This document shows, in pieces, positions 9,484 to 19,120 of a stretch of DNA of 64,000 nt. This stretch comes from Emticicia sp. BO119. GTDB taxonomy: Bacteria; Bacteroidota; Bacteroidia; Cytophagales; Spirosomataceae. How positions within the stretch are numbered: the stretch's first letter is position 1; each line of letters begins with the position of its first letter. The translations under genes were made by a program, and so were the position numbers. Under the pieces are notes generated by a model. That model had not been told where the DNA came from and ran no database searches. It saw only the letters and a list, made by a program, of their open reading frames with translations. The stretch is taken from positions 186,001 to 250,000 of the forward strand of contig NZ_JACETV010000001.1 of NCBI RefSeq assembly GCF_013912375.1, in the 5' to 3' direction.

Positions 9484-12400
9484 ATGAAGTTAAACTTTAC
9501 TCTCCGAAGCATGCTTAGGGGGCTGGTTTTTTTCGGAATCCTGTTAGGAGCTGCTCCTACGGTTTGGGCACAAACCCGGACTATAACAGGTAAAGTAACC
9601 TCCAAAGAGGATGGTGCAGCCATGCCCGGCGTAAACATTTTATTGAAAGGTACTCAAAAAGGAACAAGTACCAATGCTACCGGTAATTACTCGCTCGAGG
9701 TAAGTGGCAGCAATCCGGTTTTGGTTTTTTCTTTTGTGGGCTATGAAGCAACCGAAGTTCCGGTTGGCAACAGAAGCACTATTGATTTGGCAATGGATTT
9801 AAGTGCAGAAAGCCTGAAAGAAGTAGTAGTAACAGCCTTGGGTATCAAACGTGAAGAAAAATCATTAGGGTACTCAGTCGGCAAGGTAGATGGCAAAGAC
9901 CTGAGCCGTATCTCAAATGAAAACGTATTGAATGCCATGTCTGGTAAAGTTGCCGGTGTGGCTATTAATTCAACAGGGTCAACGGGTTCGTCAGTAAGTA
10001 TGGTTATCCGTGGTGCTAAATCATTGAGTAACGATAACCAGCCATTGTTTGTAATAGACGGTGTACCGATTATTAATACGTTAAACAACATTAGCCAGAT
10101 TGGTGGTGATAACCGTGTTGACTATGGGAATGCTATTTCAGATTTAAACCCTGAAAACGTTGAAAGTATCTCTATTCTGAAAGGGCCAAGTGCGGCTGCC
10201 CTGTATGGTTCAAGAGCCGGTAACGGGGTAGTAATCATCACGACCAAAAATGGTTCGAAATCAAAGAAAATGACTGTAAACCTGACCACCAATACAGTTT
10301 TTGATAATCCCTACCGTTTTCTGGATATGCACTCAAAATTTGCTACAGGTATCCTTCCGTTCACTCCTGACAACAACCCGTATCCGGGTGGTACGCTGAT
10401 TATTGATGAAGGTTCAGCAGGTGGCGTAGGCCCTGAATTGGATAAAGGCTATAAAGCGATTCAATGGAACAGCCCTAAAGATGCCAGTGGCAAACAGATC
10501 CCGACAGAATTGATTTCTCACCCTAACAACGTCAGAGATTTTGTTCAGACAGGTATCACTACTACCAATGGTCTCTCTATTGCAAACAGCAATGATTTTG
10601 TAAACTACCGTGTGGCTTACTCAAACATGACCAACCGTGGTATTATTCCTGGTTCTGATTTGTTTAAAAACTCATTGGCTGTTGCTACTTCATTGAAGCT
10701 AAGCAATAAGTTAAGAGTAAGTACAAATATTGATTTAAGCCGCAACAACTCTAATAACCGCCCGGCTGGTGAAAGAGGTGCTAACCCATTACAATGGGCT
10801 TACGCAGTATCACCACATATCGATATCAATGAATTAAGAAACTACTGGGTTCCGGGTCAGGAAGGTCTCCAACAATTATCGCAATCAGCCAAAAACTACA
10901 ACAACCCGTGGTTCCTGGCTTATGAAGTTAGAAACGCTTTTGAAAGAAATCGTTTGTTTGGTAATATCAAAGCCGACTATCAGATTACACCAGAGCTAAG
11001 TCTGATGGGTAGATACTCTGTAGATACTTATGGTGAAAAACGTGAAACCAAGGTGGGTAACAGTTATACGGCAGAACCTCGGGGTGCTTATGGGATCATC
11101 AACCTGAAACGCTTTGAAAGCAATGCGGATGTATTGGCTACTTATAACAAAAATCTGAAAGATTTCTCTGTTTCTGTATCTGCAGGAGCTAATGCGCGTA
11201 ACACACAATATAGTGATGTAACCAATAGAAGCCGCAACGGTACAGGGTTGATTATTCCGGGTTTATTTACATTACAGAATATTGCACCTGCTAACCTTGA
11301 GTATATCAGTACACTTTCAAGAAAAGTGGTTTATAGTGCCTATGGAATGGCAAACTTAGGGTATAAAGACATGGTATTCTTAGACCTCACAGCCAGAAAC
11401 GACTGGTCAAGTACTTTGCCAGCGGCCAATCGTTCTTACTTCTACCCTTCAGCTTCATTAAGCGTGCTCGTAAACGAAATGTTTGCTACTTCATCGCCGA
11501 ACCTTAATATGCTGAAACTAAGAGCAGGTGTAGCACAGGTAGGTAATGATACCAACCCTTATGCGTTAATCAACACCTTGGCGAATAACGAAGCATGGGG
11601 AGGACTAACCCGTTTGTCAAAATCAGGTACGATTCTATTACCGGATTTGAAACCTGAAATTTCTACTTCTTATGAAGTTGGGGCTGATTTAACAATGTTC
11701 AAAAATAAATTGAGAGTTTCTGGTACTTACTACATGGTTGAAAACAGAAACCAGATTATCCCAACCAAATTACCTCCATCAACCGGATTTACTTCTAAAA
11801 ACATCAACGCCGGATTGTTGGTAAGCAAAGGAACAGAAATTACAGTGGGTGGTACACCATTTGAGAAAAACGGCTGGAGACTTGATCTGACCGCTAACTT
11901 CTACAGAAACAGAACAGTTATCAAAGAGTTGAGCCCGGGTCTTGATTTCTATACATTATGGACCGATGCAAAAGGTGGTGCCTGGACTTACGTCGGCGAA
12001 ACCATAGGCGATATTTATGATGCAGAATTAGTAACAGTTAAAGACCCTAATTCACCTTACTATGGCTATCCGATATTGGATGAAAATGGTTCTTGGCAGG
12101 CAGTTAGTGCCAGCAACACACGTAATAAAATCGGCAACTTCAACCCTGATTTTATCTTGGGCTTCCAGGCTTCTTTAACGTATAAGAATTTCAGCCTGAA
12201 TGCTACATTCGACTGGAGACAAGGCGGTGATTTCGTTTCTCAGACCTATCGTTATGGTGAGTCCGATCTGAAATCGCAACGCTTCCTCGATAACCTGATT
12301 AACCCGAATGGTTTAACAGGAGACGCACTTCGCAACTATCTGATCGACAACGATTTGGTAAGAGTAACCGGAAATAAATTCAATATTGTGGGTGGTCCTA

Positions 12401-12870
12401 CTGCTGCATATGGTGGCTATCCTTTCGAATACGGCGGCAATACATATATGTATGGTGTGTTTAATCCGGGTGTAATTGCTCAGTATAACGAAAACGGACA
12501 AATCATCGGTTATACAGAAAACTTAGGCGGTGCTGGCACCAAAATTATCCCTTACGGCGATAACTATCCTTGGGATTTCACAAGAGCTGCTTTGTTTGAT
12601 GCATCATATATCAAGCTAAGAGAGATTTCATTAGGCTATGAAATACCAGGTTCTTTCGTAAAAAGATTAGGTATGCAAAGTGCCAACTTCTCGGTATATA
12701 GCCGTAACATCATGGTTTGGACAGCCGCAAAAATCGGTATCGACCCAGAAATGGCTTTCCAGCCACAGGCAGGTACTCAGGCAGGTACTCAGTTCAAACA
12801 AGGTATCGAAAGATATAACGTTACTCCTTGGGTGATTCCTGTTGGATTTAAACTTGGTTTAACATTCTAA
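9484..12870 (+). CDS. SusC/RagA-type TonB-dependent outer-membrane transporter
   Basis: A 1128-residue protein when started at the ATG at 9484; an in-frame TTG at 9445 is less likely because the signal peptide (ending PTVWAQ) begins at the ATG. The domain order is signal peptide, a carboxypeptidase-regulatory-like domain (about 30-110, ITGKVTSKEDGAAMPGVNIL), a TonB-dependent plug (about 115-235, with VVVTALGIKREEKSLGYS and the SusC words LNPENVESISILKGPSAAALYGSRAGNGV), and a large 22-strand barrel ending in VGFKLGLTF. There is no STN domain. It works with the SusD lipoprotein 21 bases downstream to import a ligand across the outer membrane. Neighbouring phosphoesterases and lipid-type hydrolases hint at a phosphorylated or lipid ligand. 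A 12-base tandem repeat lies inside the gene at 12766-12792. Confidence 0.97.
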   Translation: MKLNFTLRSMLRGLVFFGILLGAAPTVWAQTRTITGKVTSKEDGAAMPGVNILLKGTQKGTSTNATGNYSLEVSGSNPVLVFSFVGYEATEVPVGNRSTIDLAMDLSAESLKEVVVTALGIKREEKSLGYSVGKVDGKDLSRISNENVLNAMSGKVAGVAINSTGSTGSSVSMVIRGAKSLSNDNQPLFVIDGVPIINTLNNISQIGGDNRVDYGNAISDLNPENVESISILKGPSAAALYGSRAGNGVVIITTKNGSKSKKMTVNLTTNTVFDNPYRFLDMHSKFATGILPFTPDNNPYPGGTLIIDEGSAGGVGPELDKGYKAIQWNSPKDASGKQIPTELISHPNNVRDFVQTGITTTNGLSIANSNDFVNYRVAYSNMTNRGIIPGSDLFKNSLAVATSLKLSNKLRVSTNIDLSRNNSNNRPAGERGANPLQWAYAVSPHIDINELRNYWVPGQEGLQQLSQSAKNYNNPWFLAYEVRNAFERNRLFGNIKADYQITPELSLMGRYSVDTYGEKRETKVGNSYTAEPRGAYGIINLKRFESNADVLATYNKNLKDFSVSVSAGANARNTQYSDVTNRSRNGTGLIIPGLFTLQNIAPANLEYISTLSRKVVYSAYGMANLGYKDMVFLDLTARNDWSSTLPAANRSYFYPSASLSVLVNEMFATSSPNLNMLKLRAGVAQVGNDTNPYALINTLANNEAWGGLTRLSKSGTILLPDLKPEISTSYEVGADLTMFKNKLRVSGTYYMVENRNQIIPTKLPPSTGFTSKNINAGLLVSKGTEITVGGTPFEKNGWRLDLTANFYRNRTVIKELSPGLDFYTLWTDAKGGAWTYVGETIGDIYDAELVTVKDPNSPYYGYPILDENGSWQAVSASNTRNKIGNFNPDFILGFQASLTYKNFSLNATFDWRQGGDFVSQTYRYGESDLKSQRFLDNLINPNGLTGDALRNYLIDNDLVRVTGNKFNIVGGPTAAYGGYPFEYGGNTYMYGVFNPGVIAQYNENGQIIGYTENLGGAGTKIIPYGDNYPWDFTRAALFDASYIKLREISLGYEIPGSFVKRLGMQSANFSVYSRNIMVWTAAKIGIDPEMAFQPQAGTQAGTQFKQGIERYNVTPWVIPVGFKLGLTF
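12766..12792 (+). repeat. 12-base in-frame tandem repeat inside SusC
   Basis: The unit CAGGCAGGTACT occurs twice in tandem, followed by CAG. It encodes QAGTQAGTQ near the C-terminus. In-frame unit gain or loss would lengthen or shorten one barrel loop by four residues. Confidence 0.7.
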
Positions 12871-12891
12871 AAATCTTAAACATTGAAATCA

Positions 12892-14532
12892 ATGAAAAGG
12901 AATTATAAAAAAATTATCGCATTAGTCTTTCTGTTTACGGGACTTTTCTCTTGTAAAGACCTGACGGAAGTGAATAATAACCCGAACGGGATACAGCCTG
13001 AACTCGTGAATCCTAACCTCGTATTGCCAACAGTATTGACAGAAGCGGCAAAAGCCTACGTAAATCTTGGCTATCAGGATATAGCAGGTGTAGTACAACA
13101 TACACAGAAAGATGCGTGGTCGTCTGGTCATAATGATTATGACTGGGGCGGCAACCAGAGTTGGAGTAGTTACTACGATATTCTGCGTAACAATCAATTG
13201 GTGTACGACAGAGCCGTAGCCCTGAACCTGGAGTTTCATCAGGGGGTATCTTTGGTTATGAAATCGTTCATGTTCGGTCTTATTACAGACCTTTGGGGAG
13301 ATGCACCCTATACAACCGCTTTAAAAGGTGAGTTAGGCAAAACTGAAGATATTCTTCCTGCGTTTGATAGCCAGGAGGTTATCTATACAGGTATCCTGGC
13401 CGATCTTGAAAAAGCAAATACCCTCTTGTCGAAATCAAAAGCTGAATACTCAAGTATTGTTGATAACGTGGATGTATATTTTGGTGGCGATCCGGCAAAA
13501 TGGAGAAAAATGGCCAACTCCTTAGCATTACGCTATTATATGCGTATTTCAGCCAAAAAAGCTGATGTTGCTAAAGCTGGTATCGAGAAAATTGTAGCTA
13601 ATGCCGCACAATACCCGATCATGACAGTTAACTCTGAAGATGCTACGATGAGTTTCCCTGGCACAAGCGATGGAACTTCATGGCCTGCCAATGCCGTATA
13701 TGACGCAAGCGGTAGCAACTATCGTCGTATTAAAATGGCAGGGACTTTTGTAGAGGCTTTGCAAGCATTAAAAGACCCACGCTTACCAATATGGGCAAAT
13801 AAAGTAGAGATTCCTTTGGTAGTTGATGCCTCGCTTCCTGCAGGTACAGACAAAATTGAAGGGGGTAAAAGATATTTATCACCAGATAAAGTGGGTAACA
13901 CTGTAGTTGATACCGACCCTGAGTATGTAGGTATTCCTACCAGTTTCTCAGCTTTACCGTCGGCATATAACCTGAACCCAACGCCTGGCCAGACATCTTT
14001 CAATCCTCATGTTTCGTTTCTGAACGATATTTACAAAGCAGCAACAGGCTCATTGTTAAAAGCACGTTTAATTTCGGCCGCGGAAGTAAACTTTATTTTA
14101 GCCGAAGCAGCTTTGAAGGGTTGGGCAGCGGGCGATGCAAAAACGCGTTACGAAGCAGGGGTAAAGGCGTCGTTGAATACCTGGACGGTTGGCAGCAAAG
14201 CCGATGCCTATTTAGCTACACCAGGTGTTGCGTATGAAGGTACATTAAAACAGGTAATAGAGCAAAAATGGATAGCAAGCTGGACAGCCGCAACAGAGGC
14301 ATGGTTTGATTTCAGAAGAACAGGCTTGCCTGCACTAAAAGCCGGACCAGCAGCAAAACGTCAGGCGCTGCCGGTTAGATTCTATTACATGCAGGACGAA
14401 TTGAATATTAATAAAGCAAATACAAACGCTGCCTTAGACAAACTTGAAGTAACGAATTTCTCTCAGGCTGACGGAAAGAACAGTGCTTGGTCGAAACCTT
14501 GGGTAATTCAAGGAACCGGAAAACCTTGGTAA
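12892..14532 (+). CDS. SusD/RagB-type nutrient-binding lipoprotein
   Basis: A 546-residue protein started at the ATG at 12892, with an in-frame TTG nine bases earlier. The hydrophobic N-terminus ends at the lipobox-like FSC, so it is a surface lipoprotein. The sequence has the SusD-like_2 pattern: EVNNNPNG near the N-terminus, then TPR-like helices, LITDLWGDAPYT, LRYYMRISAK, a late FILAEAALKGW helix, and EQKWIASWTAATEAWFDFRRTG near the C-terminus. It forms the lid of the SusC transporter and binds the ligand at the cell surface. The ligand is not deducible, but no glycosidase gene is adjacent, unlike in a typical polysaccharide locus. Confidence 0.95.
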   Translation: MKRNYKKIIALVFLFTGLFSCKDLTEVNNNPNGIQPELVNPNLVLPTVLTEAAKAYVNLGYQDIAGVVQHTQKDAWSSGHNDYDWGGNQSWSSYYDILRNNQLVYDRAVALNLEFHQGVSLVMKSFMFGLITDLWGDAPYTTALKGELGKTEDILPAFDSQEVIYTGILADLEKANTLLSKSKAEYSSIVDNVDVYFGGDPAKWRKMANSLALRYYMRISAKKADVAKAGIEKIVANAAQYPIMTVNSEDATMSFPGTSDGTSWPANAVYDASGSNYRRIKMAGTFVEALQALKDPRLPIWANKVEIPLVVDASLPAGTDKIEGGKRYLSPDKVGNTVVDTDPEYVGIPTSFSALPSAYNLNPTPGQTSFNPHVSFLNDIYKAATGSLLKARLISAAEVNFILAEAALKGWAAGDAKTRYEAGVKASLNTWTVGSKADAYLATPGVAYEGTLKQVIEQKWIASWTAATEAWFDFRRTGLPALKAGPAAKRQALPVRFYYMQDELNINKANTNAALDKLEVTNFSQADGKNSAWSKPWVIQGTGKPW

Positions 14533-14618
14533 AAAGTAGTAGATTGTTTTGAAGAAAAGATTAGGGGCGGTGCATAGTAGCCGCCTCTAATTTATTTAGA
14601 GACACAAATCCCTGAATT

Positions 14619-15977
14619 ATGAATTTTATCAGAAAAAAAATATACAAGATTCTTTGTTTTTTTATTTGTAGTAGTAGTTTCCACACAGCTTTTTCTCAAT
14701 CAGATAGTCATTCACATCCGCACGATCATGCTGTGTCGTTGCACATGGACGTAAAAGTTCTGTTTCCAACAGCTTCACCAGACCGTATCATACTAAATCT
14801 GACAGCAACGCCCGAAACCTCCATAGGCGTGAACTGGCGTACAGATACCACTATTACCAAAGGAGAAATACAGGTAGCAATAGCCACAGATGGCACCCAG
14901 TTTCTGAAAAATGTGCGTACCATTTATGCAGCCTCAGAATACCTGAAAGTTAAGTATCAGGAAGAACCAGAGGTAAAAGCCTGGTATCATTCTGGTGTAA
15001 TAGAAAATTTAGAGCCGGGTGGCTTATATGTATATAGGGTAGGTTATGACAAACACTGGAGCGAATGGTTTCAGTTTCGTATGCCTTCAAAAGACCTTAA
15101 TCGTCCGATTTCATTACTGTATTTCGGCGACGCACAAAACGATGTGAAATCGCTATGGTCAAGAGTTATCAGAGAGGCCTACAAAACCATGCCTGAAGTA
15201 ACGTTTATGCTTCATGCCGGAGACCTCATTAATCGTAACGACCACGATGTAGAGTGGGGTGAATGGTTCCATGCAGGTTCTTACATTCATGCTACTATTC
15301 CAAGTGTTATGACACCGGGCAATCATGAATATGGCAAAGGCAAATTGTCACCTCAGTGGAGACCACAGTTTACATTACCGACTAACGGCCCGAAAGGATT
15401 GGAAGAAACCTGTTATGAAGTAAACTATTCTGATTTAAAAGTGATTTCGCTGAACGCCGAAGAAATTGATGAGTCAGAACATTATGCTTCAGCACAAGCC
15501 AGATGGTTAGATTCGGTATTGACTCATAATCCTCGTAAATGGACCGCTATTACACTTCATTATCCATTTTATTCAACCAAGCCCAACCGCGATAATATAG
15601 AACTGCGTAAGCGATTCAAGCCCATCATTGATAAACATAAAGTTGATATTGTACTACAAGGACACGACCACGCCTATGGCCGTGGAATCGTAAGCAATAC
15701 TGTAAACGTTCAGGGAAACAAAAATCAATCATCAGGTACAGTATATGTGGTTTCAGTATCAGGGCCAAAGATGTATGATATTTCTGATGACCCCTGGATG
15801 AGCCGCAAAGCAAGTAATACACAGTTATTTCAGTTGCTGACGGTAAAGGGAAATGTTTTATCGTATAAGGCTTTTACGGCTACCGGAGAATTGTATGATG
15901 CCTTTGAACTACAGAAACAGGCGGGCAAGGCGAATCTTCTGGTGAACAAAATTCCTAAGACACCTGAGAAGAATTGA
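14619..15977 (+). CDS. Purple-acid-phosphatase-like metallophosphoesterase, exported
   Basis: A 452-residue protein with a signal peptide (about 27 residues) and a His-rich mature start. Residues about 50-150 form a fibronectin-like domain typical of the N-terminus of purple acid phosphatases. Residues about 160-400 are the metallophosphoesterase: YFGDAQND, HAGDLINRND, TPGNHEYG, LHYPFYS and LQGHDHAYGRG supply the dinuclear-metal ligands. The GDxxY motif that gives true purple acid phosphatases their colour reads GDLIN here, so the charge-transfer Tyr is missing. Metals other than the ferric pair, or a diesterase role, are possible. It is 86 bases downstream of SusD and so probably hydrolyses phosphate esters at the surface or in the periplasm for this uptake locus. 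Confidence 0.88.
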   Translation: MNFIRKKIYKILCFFICSSSFHTAFSQSDSHSHPHDHAVSLHMDVKVLFPTASPDRIILNLTATPETSIGVNWRTDTTITKGEIQVAIATDGTQFLKNVRTIYAASEYLKVKYQEEPEVKAWYHSGVIENLEPGGLYVYRVGYDKHWSEWFQFRMPSKDLNRPISLLYFGDAQNDVKSLWSRVIREAYKTMPEVTFMLHAGDLINRNDHDVEWGEWFHAGSYIHATIPSVMTPGNHEYGKGKLSPQWRPQFTLPTNGPKGLEETCYEVNYSDLKVISLNAEEIDESEHYASAQARWLDSVLTHNPRKWTAITLHYPFYSTKPNRDNIELRKRFKPIIDKHKVDIVLQGHDHAYGRGIVSNTVNVQGNKNQSSGTVYVVSVSGPKMYDISDDPWMSRKASNTQLFQLLTVKGNVLSYKAFTATGELYDAFELQKQAGKANLLVNKIPKTPEKN

Positions 15978-16411
15978 TTTTGTTTGGATTTATTTAGGAA
16001 AATCATAAAGTCCAAATCCAATAGGTTTTGGCCAGATAAGTATCTCAATTTAGCTAAAGCCTGATATAGCTTAGGCTCTTCCAATCCACGACCTGAAGGT
16101 CATGGCAATTCAATAGACACCAAGGTCATTACAATTTTATGAGTTATTATCATTAAGAATAATTCATTTAATAGAAATAGTTTTAATCAATTGCCACGGC
16201 CTTTAGGTCGTGGTTTGATGAAAAAAATCAAATTCTGGCTTTAGCCGAAATAGACCCACTTAGATTAACTCATTGTATTAGTACCTTCCAAAAAATCTTT
16301 TCCTGCCAATAGCCCATTCCCCTAAACAATTAGTATAAAGGAATACAAGCAATTCAGATAATTGTATGATATTTAGCCCATACAAGCGCAAACCGGGCAT
16401 TTAAACTACCT
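15978..16411. other. Intergenic region holding a paired palindromic repeat
   Basis: 434 bases between the phosphatase and the ceramidase-like gene. The central 200 bases are occupied by the inverted pair described at 16047-16252. No coding frame was recognised. The last 150 bases probably contain the promoter for the next gene, though no good consensus box was found. Confidence 0.55.
16047..16252. repeat. Long imperfect inverted repeat, REP-like pair (family B)
   Basis: Two arms of about 64 bases face each other across 78 bases. The core of the left arm (16086-16110) reads CCACGACCTGAAGGTCATGG then CAATT. The right arm (16189-16213) is its reverse complement at 22 of 25 positions. Each core is itself partly palindromic (GACCT-AGGTC). 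A second conserved word, GCTAAAGCC at 16053-16061, pairs with GGCTTTAGC at 16237-16245. Two small hairpins in opposite orientation are the classic layout of a REP doublet (BIME). Confidence 0.75.
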
Positions 16412-17710
16412 ATGACACAAATGAAAAAGTATTCCTTTGTAATTACCCTCTTTATTTACTGCCTTTTTAATCTTTCCATCGGATACACCCAAAACCTGAA
16501 AGTTGGGGCTGCCCTAAGAATTATTACCCCGAATCCATTATTACCTGCATCCGGCGGAATCGGAACTCCGAAACCTACTACCGAGAAGAAAGGAGACCTT
16601 TTTGCCAGAGCAATGGTTTTTGAAAAAGGAGGCACACGGATTGCCATCGTAAATGTAGATAATCTGGGGTGGACATCTATCCTTGGCAATAAATCAAGGG
16701 CTTTAATCAAAGGCATTCCACCTGAAAATATTCTCATTGGAGCTACCCATACCCATAGCGGGCCTGATGCCTATGCTTTTCCCGATGCTACCGGAAAATC
16801 TTCTGCCGATTTAAAATACCTCGACTGGTGCGTGCAGCAGATTGCTGATGCTGTCAATGAAGCCATCAGTAAACTGGAACCTGCCTCTCTGAAAATAGCT
16901 GTTGAAGAGGCCAAAGGTAAAATTGCCTATAATTATTATGCACCTGCTTTATACGACCCTCGCTGTGGTGTTATTCAGGCCATTGCTACTACCGGCAGCA
17001 AACAAGGCAAACCAATTGCCACGTTGGTAAACTATGCTGTTCACCCTGAAGTGTTAGGATCCGGGCGGGGTATTTTAAGCCCTGACCTTTGCGGCCCGCT
17101 CTATGACCGCATCGAATCAAAAGCAGGAGGGATAGCTTTGTTTATGAATGGTGCACAGGGAGGGATGGTTACAGCAGATACCCGTCTCGAATATGTCAAA
17201 GAAGGTGCCGGACAAAAAGAAGCCAATACATGGGAAGAATGTATCAGAATCGGAGAATTATTAGCCGATGAAGCACTACGCATAATAGATAAAGCTCCTG
17301 TCTTACAAAATCCCGACATCTATTGTGTAGCGCGTAAAATCGACTTCCCGGTCGATTCAGAAATTATGAGGTACATTCTGAAAAACTCGCCTTTAAAACA
17401 TCAGGTAAGTAAAGAGAACGTAGTAAGCACGCAATTAAATCTGTTGAATATAGGCCCCGCACAGATTCTGACCATACCCGGTGAAGCATTGCCCAATATA
17501 GGCTATTATGTCAAACGTAATATGAATACCAGATTACCTTTTCTGTTCGGGCTTACCAACGATGCCTTTGGCTATATGCTCACTAAAGTAGATTTCAATA
17601 GTTTCAAAAGATACGAGTATGTCAGCCGAACCAGTTTAGGAGAGATGACAGGAGAGATTTATATCGACCAGGCCCTTAAACTGGTAAAAGATAGTCCAAA
17701 ACCACAATAG
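16412..17710 (+). CDS. Neutral/alkaline ceramidase-like hydrolase (N-terminal domain only), exported
   Basis: A 432-residue protein with a signal peptide of about 26 residues. It resembles the N-terminal catalytic domain of neutral/alkaline non-lysosomal ceramidases: VGAALRIITPN near the start, LFARAMVFEKGG, then the metal-binding GATHTHSGPDAY and VNYAVHPEVLG. True ceramidases run to about 650-760 residues with a C-terminal immunoglobulin-like domain, which is absent. Their nucleophilic serine lies in an NxGDxSPN motif. The matching place here reads MNGAQGGMVT, with no serine. The zinc ligands are kept, so it may hydrolyse a different amide or ester with metal-activated water. An ATG nine bases further in (MKKYSF) is an equally good start. 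Confidence 0.8.
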   Translation: MTQMKKYSFVITLFIYCLFNLSIGYTQNLKVGAALRIITPNPLLPASGGIGTPKPTTEKKGDLFARAMVFEKGGTRIAIVNVDNLGWTSILGNKSRALIKGIPPENILIGATHTHSGPDAYAFPDATGKSSADLKYLDWCVQQIADAVNEAISKLEPASLKIAVEEAKGKIAYNYYAPALYDPRCGVIQAIATTGSKQGKPIATLVNYAVHPEVLGSGRGILSPDLCGPLYDRIESKAGGIALFMNGAQGGMVTADTRLEYVKEGAGQKEANTWEECIRIGELLADEALRIIDKAPVLQNPDIYCVARKIDFPVDSEIMRYILKNSPLKHQVSKENVVSTQLNLLNIGPAQILTIPGEALPNIGYYVKRNMNTRLPFLFGLTNDAFGYMLTKVDFNSFKRYEYVSRTSLGEMTGEIYIDQALKLVKDSPKPQ

Positions 17711-17753
17711 TTTATTTCCTCATCTATTTATTAACAGATTAAAAACGTTGTCT

Positions 17754-19109
17754 ATGAAAAGTACTTCAGTCAGATTTCTTGCACTTTGCACAGCCTTTGT
17801 TATTACATCGGTTTGTATTTTCGCACAAAATTCCATCACCCCGGAAACCGCCCTTAAAAGCTATATTAATAATGGCGATAAATCTTATAAATGGGAAATA
17901 AAAGACTCATTAACCAAAGATAATGTAACGATGTATAATCTTGTATTGACATCGCAGAAATGGAGACAATATACCTGGAGACACCAACTGACTGTCTTCG
18001 TGCCTGATAATAAACAGTATGATGGCGCGCTGTTATTCGTAACCGGGGGGTCAAACAAAGACGAACAACCAAACTGGAGTAAAGACGATAAACTTTGGCC
18101 CTCGCTGGCAGGTATGGCCGCAAAAACAAAAGCCATTGTTGCCCTGATTAAACAAGTACCTAATCAGCCTTTATATGGCGATCTGACAGAAGACGCCCTT
18201 ATTTCGTACACACTTCATAACTTTAAAAAAGATAATGATTACTCATGGCCTCTGCTATTTCCTATGGTGAAGTCGGCCGTAAGAGCTATGGATGCTGTAC
18301 AGGAATTTGCAAAGAAAAACAATAATTTTATTGTAAACAGATTTGTGATTTCAGGTGCATCGAAACGTGGCTGGACAACCTGGTTATCGAGTGCCATAGA
18401 CGATAAACGTGTAGTAGCTATCGGGCCAATGGTAATTGATATGCTTAATATGCCAGCTACACTCGACTACCAGTTTAAAACATATGGCGAATACAGCATT
18501 CAGATTGAAGATTATACTAAATTGGGTATTCCGCAAAGTACCGATACAAAAGAAGGGCGTGTGCTTACAACCATGATAGATCCTTTTTCGTATAGAGCTA
18601 AAATGACGATCCCGAAAATTATCTTTATTGGTACTAATGACGAATATTGGACCGTCGATGCCATCAAACATTATTACGACCAGATTCCGGGCAAAAATAT
18701 GATACACTACACCCCGAATGCAGGGCATGATTTAGCTGGTGGCAAACAGGCATTTGAATCACTGACAGCATTCTTTGGTTTAACATTACAGAATAAGGAG
18801 TATCCGGCTAATACCTGGACAACAACCAGTACCAAAGAAGGTGTTGAACTGGCTATCAATGCTCAGCAAACTGATTTAGTCGGTGCTACAATCTGGCACA
18901 CCACCTCATCAGACCGTGATTTTAGAAATAATTTATGGTTAAGCTATAATCATAAACTAACTAAAGACCCTGTAGTAAAGGTTACAATACCGCATCCGAC
19001 AAAAGGCTATGCCGCTTTTTACGTAGACTTAAAATACAAAGACCCTAATGGGGGCACTTACACTGTAAGCACAAGAGTATTTGTGACAGATGGCAATAAG
19101 GTTTTGTAA
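17754..19109 (+). CDS. PqaA-type (PhoPQ-activated pathogenicity-related) alpha/beta hydrolase, exported
   Basis: A 451-residue protein started at the ATG at 17754, with a TTG six bases earlier. It has a signal peptide of about 24 residues. The sequence follows the PhoPQ-activated pathogenicity-related family throughout: TWRHQLTVFVPD, LLFVTGGSN, the nucleophile elbow ISGASKRGWTTW, the DMLNMPATLDYQFKTYGEYS signature, GTNDEYWTVDA (acid) and PNAGHDL (base). The fold is alpha/beta hydrolase with a C-terminal beta domain. The biochemical substrate is not established for most of the family. It follows the ceramidase-like gene by 43 bases, so the two are probably co-transcribed. Confidence 0.92.
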   Translation: MKSTSVRFLALCTAFVITSVCIFAQNSITPETALKSYINNGDKSYKWEIKDSLTKDNVTMYNLVLTSQKWRQYTWRHQLTVFVPDNKQYDGALLFVTGGSNKDEQPNWSKDDKLWPSLAGMAAKTKAIVALIKQVPNQPLYGDLTEDALISYTLHNFKKDNDYSWPLLFPMVKSAVRAMDAVQEFAKKNNNFIVNRFVISGASKRGWTTWLSSAIDDKRVVAIGPMVIDMLNMPATLDYQFKTYGEYSIQIEDYTKLGIPQSTDTKEGRVLTTMIDPFSYRAKMTIPKIIFIGTNDEYWTVDAIKHYYDQIPGKNMIHYTPNAGHDLAGGKQAFESLTAFFGLTLQNKEYPANTWTTTSTKEGVELAINAQQTDLVGATIWHTTSSDRDFRNNLWLSYNHKLTKDPVVKVTIPHPTKGYAAFYVDLKYKDPNGGTYTVSTRVFVTDGNKVL

Positions 19110-19120
19110 TTAATATAATT

